Positions 9,083-13,101 of a stretch of 13,101 nucleotides of DNA are shown in pieces. Both the position numbers and the translations under genes were made by a program. The DNA is taken from NCBI GenBank assembly GCA_030151505.1, contig JASLDQ010000270.1, positions 1 through 13,101 on the forward strand, read 5' to 3'. The stretch is from Chromobacteriaceae bacterium (lineage in GTDB: Bacteria; Pseudomonadota; Gammaproteobacteria; Burkholderiales; Aquaspirillaceae). The first letter of the stretch is position 1. The number at the start of each line of letters is the position of its first letter. The notes beneath the pieces were generated by a model that was not told the DNA's origin, did not search any database, and saw nothing but the letters and a program-made list of their open reading frames with translations.

Positions 9083-10018
9083 ATGGAACTCTTGCATTTC
9101 AGGAAAGACATCCCGTTCATGAGCTACGGCAAGCTCACGACGGCGATCTCGCTCATCACCTTCATCCTGGCGGTGTTCTTCCTCATCACCAAGGGACTCA
9201 ACTACTCGGTCGAGTTCACCGGCGGCACGGTGATGGAAGTCCAGTACCAGCAGCCGGCCGAGCTGGACAAGATCCGCGGCCAGATCGAAGGGCTGCACAT
9301 CGGCGAACCGTCGGTGCAAAGCCTCGGCACCTCGCGCGACGTGCTGATCCGCCTGCCCAACATCAAGGACCGCACCTCGGCCAAGCTGTCGGAAGACGTG
9401 CTGGCCGCGCTCCGGCAGGACGGCGCGCAGGTCGAGACCCGCAAGGTCGAGTTCGTCGGCCCGCAGGTCGGCGAAGAACTGGTATCCAGCGGCCTGACCG
9501 CGCTGACGCTGGTCTGCCTCGGCATCATCGCCTACCTCGCGCTGCGCTTCGAATGGCGCTTCGCGGTGTCGGCGGTCATCGCCAACATGCACGACGTGGT
9601 GATCATCCTCGGCTGCTTCGCGCTGTTCCAGTGGGAGTTCTCGCTGACGGTGCTGGCCGGCGTGCTGGCGGTGCTGGGCTACTCGGTCAACGAATCGGTC
9701 GTGGTGTTCGACCGTATCCGCGAGAACTTCCGCAAGCCAGGCATGCGCGGCCACACCACCGCCGAGATCATCGACAACGCGATCACCGCCACCATGAGTC
9801 GCACCGTCATCACCCACGGCTCGACCGAGGCGATGGTGCTGGCGATGCTGTTCCTCGGCGGCCCGGCCCTGCACGGCTTCGCCATGGCGCTGACCATCGG
9901 CATCGTGTTCGGCATCTACTCGTCGGTGCTGGTCGCCAGCCCGATCGCGCTGGCGCTGGGCGTGAAGCGCGAGCACATGATCAAGCCGGTCAAGCCCAAG
10001 GAAGAAGCGGTCGTCTGA
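9083..10018 (+). CDS. secF: Protein translocase subunit SecF
   Basis: SecF is the RND-type partner of SecD in the inner membrane. The 311 residues show the first membrane segment (about 17-35), the YSVEFTGGT periplasmic motif, and a periplasmic domain to about residue 130. Five further membrane segments follow, with GYSVNESVVVFDRIRENFR (from residue 199), the SecF counterpart of the SecD proton-relay motif. Length is normal for the family (E. coli 323). The ATG at 9083 has a strong AAGGAG Shine-Dalgarno sequence that overlaps the secD stop codon, which implies coupled translation and balanced SecD:SecF synthesis. Confidence 0.98.
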   Translation: MELLHFRKDIPFMSYGKLTTAISLITFILAVFFLITKGLNYSVEFTGGTVMEVQYQQPAELDKIRGQIEGLHIGEPSVQSLGTSRDVLIRLPNIKDRTSAKLSEDVLAALRQDGAQVETRKVEFVGPQVGEELVSSGLTALTLVCLGIIAYLALRFEWRFAVSAVIANMHDVVIILGCFALFQWEFSLTVLAGVLAVLGYSVNESVVVFDRIRENFRKPGMRGHTTAEIIDNAITATMSRTVITHGSTEAMVLAMLFLGGPALHGFAMALTIGIVFGIYSSVLVASPIALALGVKREHMIKPVKPKEEAVV

Positions 10019-10031
10019 CCCTGTTCCAGCC

Positions 10032-10098
10032 GTGAAACGCCCGCGGCGGAGGACGCCAATCCCCGGTCCTCCGCTGCGCGCCCGGCCCCGCGTTTCAC
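10032..10098. repeat. Nested inverted repeat between secF and dedA
   Basis: Two perfect 9-bp inverted repeats are nested. The outer is GTGAAACGC (10032-10040) with GCGTTTCAC (10090-10098). The inner is GCGGAGGAC (10046-10054) with GTCCTCCGC (10066-10074). The structure lies 14 bases after the secF stop. It lacks a T run, so it is not a typical intrinsic terminator. It could protect the secDF mRNA 3' end, be a palindromic (REP-like) repeat, or bind a protein. Another copy is not visible in this window. Confidence 0.7.
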
Positions 10099-10147
10099 CC
10101 CCGCCGCGCCAGCGGCCCCCACGCTTCACCTTTCTCGCATTGTCGCC

Positions 10148-10795
10148 ATGGAAATCTTCTCCTTCCTCCTCGATTTCATCCTCCACATCGACCGCCATCT
10201 GGCCGAACTGGTCGTGGCCTACGGCCCGTGGATCTATTTCATCCTGTTCCTGTTCGTGTTGTGCGAAAACGGTCTGGTGGTGATTCCCGTCCTGCCGGGC
10301 GACTCGCTGCTGTTCGTGGCCGGCGCCATCGCCGCGATGGGCAATATGGACGTGCACGTGATGGTCGGCACCCTGATCGTCGCCGCGGTGCTGGGCGACA
10401 CGGTCAACTACCACATCGGCAAGTTCTTCGGCCTCAAGCTGTTCGCCAACCCCGATTCGAAGATCTTCCGCCACGAGCACCTCGACAAGACCCACGGCTT
10501 TTACGAGCGCCACGGCGGCAAGACCATCATCATTGCCCGCTTCGTGCCCATCGTGCGCACCTTCGCCCCCTTCGTGGCCGGCATCGGCGAGATGCGCTAC
10601 GGCCAGTTCATCCGCTACAACGTCATCGGCGCGGTGGCCTGGGTCGCAAGCTTCAGCTACGCCGGCTATTTCTTCGGCAACCTGCCGGTCATCAAGCAGA
10701 ACCTCAGCCTGCTGATCGTTGCCATCGTGTTCGTGTCCTTCCTGCCGGGCGTGATCGAATACCTGCGCCAGAAACGCGCCGCCGCCCGCTCCTGA
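10148..10795 (+). CDS. dedA: DedA-family inner-membrane protein
   Basis: This is a polytopic membrane protein of the DedA (VTT/SNARE-associated) superfamily. Members have been linked to undecaprenyl-phosphate recycling across the membrane and to membrane-potential homeostasis. The 215 residues align closely with E. coli DedA (219), starting [20 protein letters not shown]. The key acidic residues E40 (CENGLVV) and D52 (LPGDSLLF) and arginines R131 and R137 ([12 protein letters not shown]) correspond to residues essential in the E. coli paralog YqjA. A conserved glycine-rich amphipathic stretch and C-terminal membrane segments ending in RQKRAAARS complete it. No Shine-Dalgarno sequence is evident before the ATG at 10148. 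mutL starts 2 bases after its stop. Which substrate this paralog moves is not readable from the sequence. Confidence 0.95.
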   Translation: MEIFSFLLDFILHIDRHLAELVVAYGPWIYFILFLFVLCENGLVVIPVLPGDSLLFVAGAIAAMGNMDVHVMVGTLIVAAVLGDTVNYHIGKFFGLKLFANPDSKIFRHEHLDKTHGFYERHGGKTIIIARFVPIVRTFAPFVAGIGEMRYGQFIRYNVIGAVAWVASFSYAGYFFGNLPVIKQNLSLLIVAIVFVSFLPGVIEYLRQKRAAARS

Positions 10796-10797
10796 CC

Positions 10798-12654
10798 ATG
10801 CCGCACATCCACCGCCTACCTGACCATCTCGTCAACCAGATCGCCGCCGGCGAGGTGGTCGAACGGCCCGCCTCGGCGCTGAAGGAGCTGCTGGAAAACA
10901 GCCTCGACGCCGGCGCGAGCAAGATCAGCGTCGACCTCGCCAGCGGCGGCATCCAGCTGATCCGCGTGGTTGACGACGGCAGCGGCATCGCGCAGGACGA
11001 ACTGGCGCTGGCGCTCGACCGCCACGCCACCAGCAAGATCGCCAGCCTCGACGACCTCGAATCGGTCGCCACCCTCGGCTTTCGCGGCGAAGGGCTGGCC
11101 AGCATCGCCGCCGTCTCGCGCCTGACCCTGGCCTCGCGCCGGGCCGGCGCCGACATGGCGTGGCAAGTCGGCGCGCTCGACGGCCGCCTGCTCGAACCGG
11201 AACCGACCGCGCTGGCAGCCGGCACCACCGTCGAAGTGGCCGACCTCTATTTCAACACCCCCGCCCGGCGCAAATTCCTCAAGAGCGAGGCGACCGAATA
11301 CGCCCATTGCGAATCCGTGTTCGAGCGCATCGCCCTGGCGCACCCGCAGGTCGAATTCACCCTGCGCCACAACGGCAAGGTCGCATGGCGCCTGCCGCAG
11401 GAAGACCTGGGCAGCCGCGTCGCCCGCCTCCTGGGCCGCGATTTCGTCGACGCCGCGCTGAGCGTGGACGAGGACAGCGGCCCGCTGCGGCTGGCCGGCT
11501 TCGTCGCCAGCCCGACCCTGTCGAAAGCCAGCCGCGACGCGCAATACTGCTTCGTTAACGGCCGCTTCGTGCGCGACAAGCTGCTGGCGCACGCCATCCG
11601 CCAGGCCTACCGCGACGTGCTGCACCACGAGCGCCATCCGTGCTATGCGCTGTTCCTGACCGTGCCGCCCGAGTCGGTCGACGTCAACGTCCATCCGACC
11701 AAGATCGAGGTGCGCTTTCGCGAATCGCAGGCGGTGCACCGCTTCGTGTTCCACACGGTCAACCGCGCGCTGGCGGATACCCGCGCCGGGATACAGGCAG
11801 AGGCCGCCGCCGCTACCGGTCCCGCGACCGCCACCGACAGCCTCGTGCCGACCCAGCCGCCCGGTTACCGCTTCGAAACCGCCACGCTCGACCTCAAGGT
11901 CAGCGATGCCGGCAACGGCCTCGACCTCTACCGCACCCTGTTCGGTGGACTGCGGGAGCAGGAACAGCCGGCGCCCGGCCTGGCACCGCAGGCACCGCCG
12001 GCCTTTTCCCCGGCCACGGGCAGCGCCAGTACCGGCAGCGCCGCGCCCCTGCCCGCCGACGACAATGGCCTGCCGCCGCTCGGCTTTGCCCTCGGCCAGC
12101 TGCACGGCGTCTACGTGCTGGCGCAGAATGCCCACGGCCTGATCGTGGTCGACATGCACGCCGCGCACGAACGCATCGTGTACGAGCGACTGAAACGCGC
12201 CTTCGACCGCGACGCGCTGCCGGCCCAGCCCTTGCTGATTCCCGTCACCTTCGCCGCCGACCGCTTCGAGGCCGCCGCCAGCAATGACCACGCCGAGGTG
12301 CTGCAGCGGCTCGGCTTCGAACTGACCGCGCTCGGCCCGAGCCAGATCGCCGTGCGCGCGGTGCCGGCCATGCTGGCCGACGCCGACCCGGTCCAGCTTG
12401 CCCGCGCGGTGCTGGCCGAAGTGCGCGAACTGGGCGCCTCGCAGGCCGTCACCGCCCGGCGCGACGAAATGCTGGCGACCATGGCCTGCCACGGCTCGGT
12501 ACGCGCCAACCGCATGCTGACGCTGACCGAAATGAACGCGCTGCTGCGTGACATGGAGGCCACCGAACGCAGCGGCCAATGCAACCACGGCCGCCCGACC
12601 TGGCGGCAGCTGACGATGAAGGAGCTGGACGGCCTGTTCATGCGCGGACAGTGA
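10798..12654 (+). CDS. mutL: DNA mismatch repair protein MutL, endonuclease-type
   Basis: MutL links MutS-recognised mismatches to strand cleavage and excision. The 618 residues show the N-terminal GHKL ATPase: E30 and N34 in KELLENSLDAGAS, DDGSGI at 59-64, and GFRGEGLASI. The transducer domain has FVNGRFVRDK and VDVNVHPTKIEVRF, then comes a proline/alanine-rich linker (about 345-425) and the C-terminal dimerisation domain. This contains DMHAAHERIVYE (452-463), ACHGSVRAN (563-571) and CNHGRPT (595-601), the metal-site motifs of endonuclease-active MutL, absent in E. coli. The ATG at 10798 gives MPHIHRLPDHLVNQIAAGEVVERP. There is no Shine-Dalgarno sequence, and the 2-base gap to dedA suggests translational coupling. 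The frame is open upstream to 10228, but that part overlaps dedA and is not MutL-like. Confidence 0.98.
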   Translation: MPHIHRLPDHLVNQIAAGEVVERPASALKELLENSLDAGASKISVDLASGGIQLIRVVDDGSGIAQDELALALDRHATSKIASLDDLESVATLGFRGEGLASIAAVSRLTLASRRAGADMAWQVGALDGRLLEPEPTALAAGTTVEVADLYFNTPARRKFLKSEATEYAHCESVFERIALAHPQVEFTLRHNGKVAWRLPQEDLGSRVARLLGRDFVDAALSVDEDSGPLRLAGFVASPTLSKASRDAQYCFVNGRFVRDKLLAHAIRQAYRDVLHHERHPCYALFLTVPPESVDVNVHPTKIEVRFRESQAVHRFVFHTVNRALADTRAGIQAEAAAATGPATATDSLVPTQPPGYRFETATLDLKVSDAGNGLDLYRTLFGGLREQEQPAPGLAPQAPPAFSPATGSASTGSAAPLPADDNGLPPLGFALGQLHGVYVLAQNAHGLIVVDMHAAHERIVYERLKRAFDRDALPAQPLLIPVTFAADRFEAAASNDHAEVLQRLGFELTALGPSQIAVRAVPAMLADADPVQLARAVLAEVRELGASQAVTARRDEMLATMACHGSVRANRMLTLTEMNALLRDMEATERSGQCNHGRPTWRQLTMKELDGLFMRGQ

Positions 12655-13101
12655 GACGCACCAGCTCCCCGTGCGCTTTCTGCCCGGGCTGCCGCCGCCC
12701 TTCCTGCCACCCCTTGCCTGCCCGCACGGCACTGAATCCAGCGGCGCGGTGCCGGAGCCGGCAACCGGATCACCGCCCCGCCCCATGCCAGATCGCGTCA
12801 CCCGCCGGTTTGATCGCTGACGGCCGGGCGGCGTCGGAAATCAGGCGCCTGCGGATGTCGCGGTTCACACAAACGACTGGCCATGCCGGCTCGGGACTCC
12901 CGAAAACCGGCTGTTTAAGTCCGGCGACCGGGGCGACGGATTAGAGAGCCAGCCCCGGCACGGCGCGGCAAGACGGCTCCCGTGTACGAAATGGCCGGAG
13001 TCGCCCTGCCTTGCCGCCGTTCTCCGGCAAGACCATTGCCGTCAGGGCGAAAATGAAGCGGATGATTTTCACTATGTCGCCATCGATGCAGAATCCCCAA
13101 C
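12655..13101. other. 447-base region without a supportable gene
   Basis: Neither strand carries a reading frame with recognisable similarity, a good Shine-Dalgarno sequence and a sensible start. Short open frames exist but look like chance in GC-rich DNA. The region holds several inverted repeats: CGGCAC/GTGCCG (12727-12732, 12749-12754), GCCGG/CCGGC around TCGGG/CCCGA (12885-12911), and a cluster at 13001-13070. None has a T run that would make it an obvious mutL terminator. It may be the 3' region of mutL and the upstream region of a gene outside the window. Confidence 0.6.
13001..13070. repeat. Cluster of inverted repeats near the window end
   Basis: TCGCCCTG (13001-13008) pairs perfectly with CAGGGCGA (13043-13050). 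Inside it, CTTGCCG (13010-13016) pairs with CGGCAAG (13025-13031). The same CGGCAA can instead pair with TTGCCG at 13036-13041, so two inner hairpins exclude each other. A further hairpin, GAAAAT/ATTTTC (13049-13054, 13065-13070), overlaps the end of the outer arm. No function is assigned. Confidence 0.5.

Noticed and set aside
6866..10513. A 1215-codon open frame on the minus strand opposite yajC, secD, secF and dedA
   Set aside because: It lies antisense to four clearly identified genes. Its product is rich in H, R, D, Q and G with no domain. Long antisense open frames are expected where GC-rich codon usage removes stops from the complementary frame.
10228..10797. N-terminal extension of mutL by 190 codons
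   Set aside because: The added part overlaps dedA in another frame and is arginine-rich shadow sequence. MutL proteins start at the conserved segment beginning at 10798.
12579..12944. A 121-codon plus-strand frame across the end of mutL and the following spacer
   Set aside because: Its first part is an out-of-frame reading of mutL and the rest has no recognisable features.
12941..13072. A 43-codon minus-strand ORF from a GTG with a hydrophobic start (KIIRFIFALTAMVL)
   Set aside because: The N-terminus looks like a signal peptide, but there is no Shine-Dalgarno sequence, the rest is low-complexity arginine- and proline-rich sequence, and nothing is recognisable. Not enough to call a gene.

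Overview
The window is ordinary, dense, GC-rich chromosome from a betaproteobacterium. The evidence is the protein sequences, the gene orders thrS-infC-rpmI-rplT-pheS-pheT and tgt-yajC-secD-secF, and a MutL carrying the endonuclease motif that E. coli MutL lacks. I cannot separate Neisseriales from Rhodocyclales or other betaproteobacterial orders by eye. No insertion sequence, prophage, CRISPR array or sign of recent transfer is visible.

Positions 1-5551 are read on the minus strand and form one translation operon. Following transcription, it runs: a strong promoter (5566-5594), a tRNA-Val(GAC) gene, a 12-residue leader peptide with four consecutive threonine codons, an intrinsic terminator, thrS, infC (most likely with an AUA start codon), a hairpin-rich leader, rpmI, rplT, a second intrinsic terminator, pheS and the 5' part of pheT, which leaves the window at base 1.

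Positions 5552-5674 are a short A/T-rich divergent promoter region. From 5675 to 12654 all genes are on the plus strand: tgt (queuosine tRNA modification), yajC, secD and secF (accessory part of the Sec translocon), a dedA-family membrane protein, and mutL (mismatch repair), which starts 2 bases after dedA. The last 447 bases (12655-13101) hold no gene I can support, only GC-rich inverted repeats.

The most interesting item is the segment between tRNA-Val and thrS. It has the parts of a classical ribosome-mediated attenuator: a Shine-Dalgarno sequence, a GTG-started mini-ORF encoding MAIRTTTTGQNN, a segment at its stop codon able to pair with the terminator stem and loop (12 pairs, two bulges), and a 14-bp terminator hairpin with nine U's. 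This would make threonyl-tRNA synthetase expression depend on threonyl-tRNA supply. E. coli thrS is instead controlled at translation by its own protein, and Firmicutes use a T-box. The tRNA-Val lies upstream of the attenuator with no room for another promoter, so the attenuator would also serve as the tRNA terminator. The genes for IF3, L35 and L20 lie downstream of the same switch.
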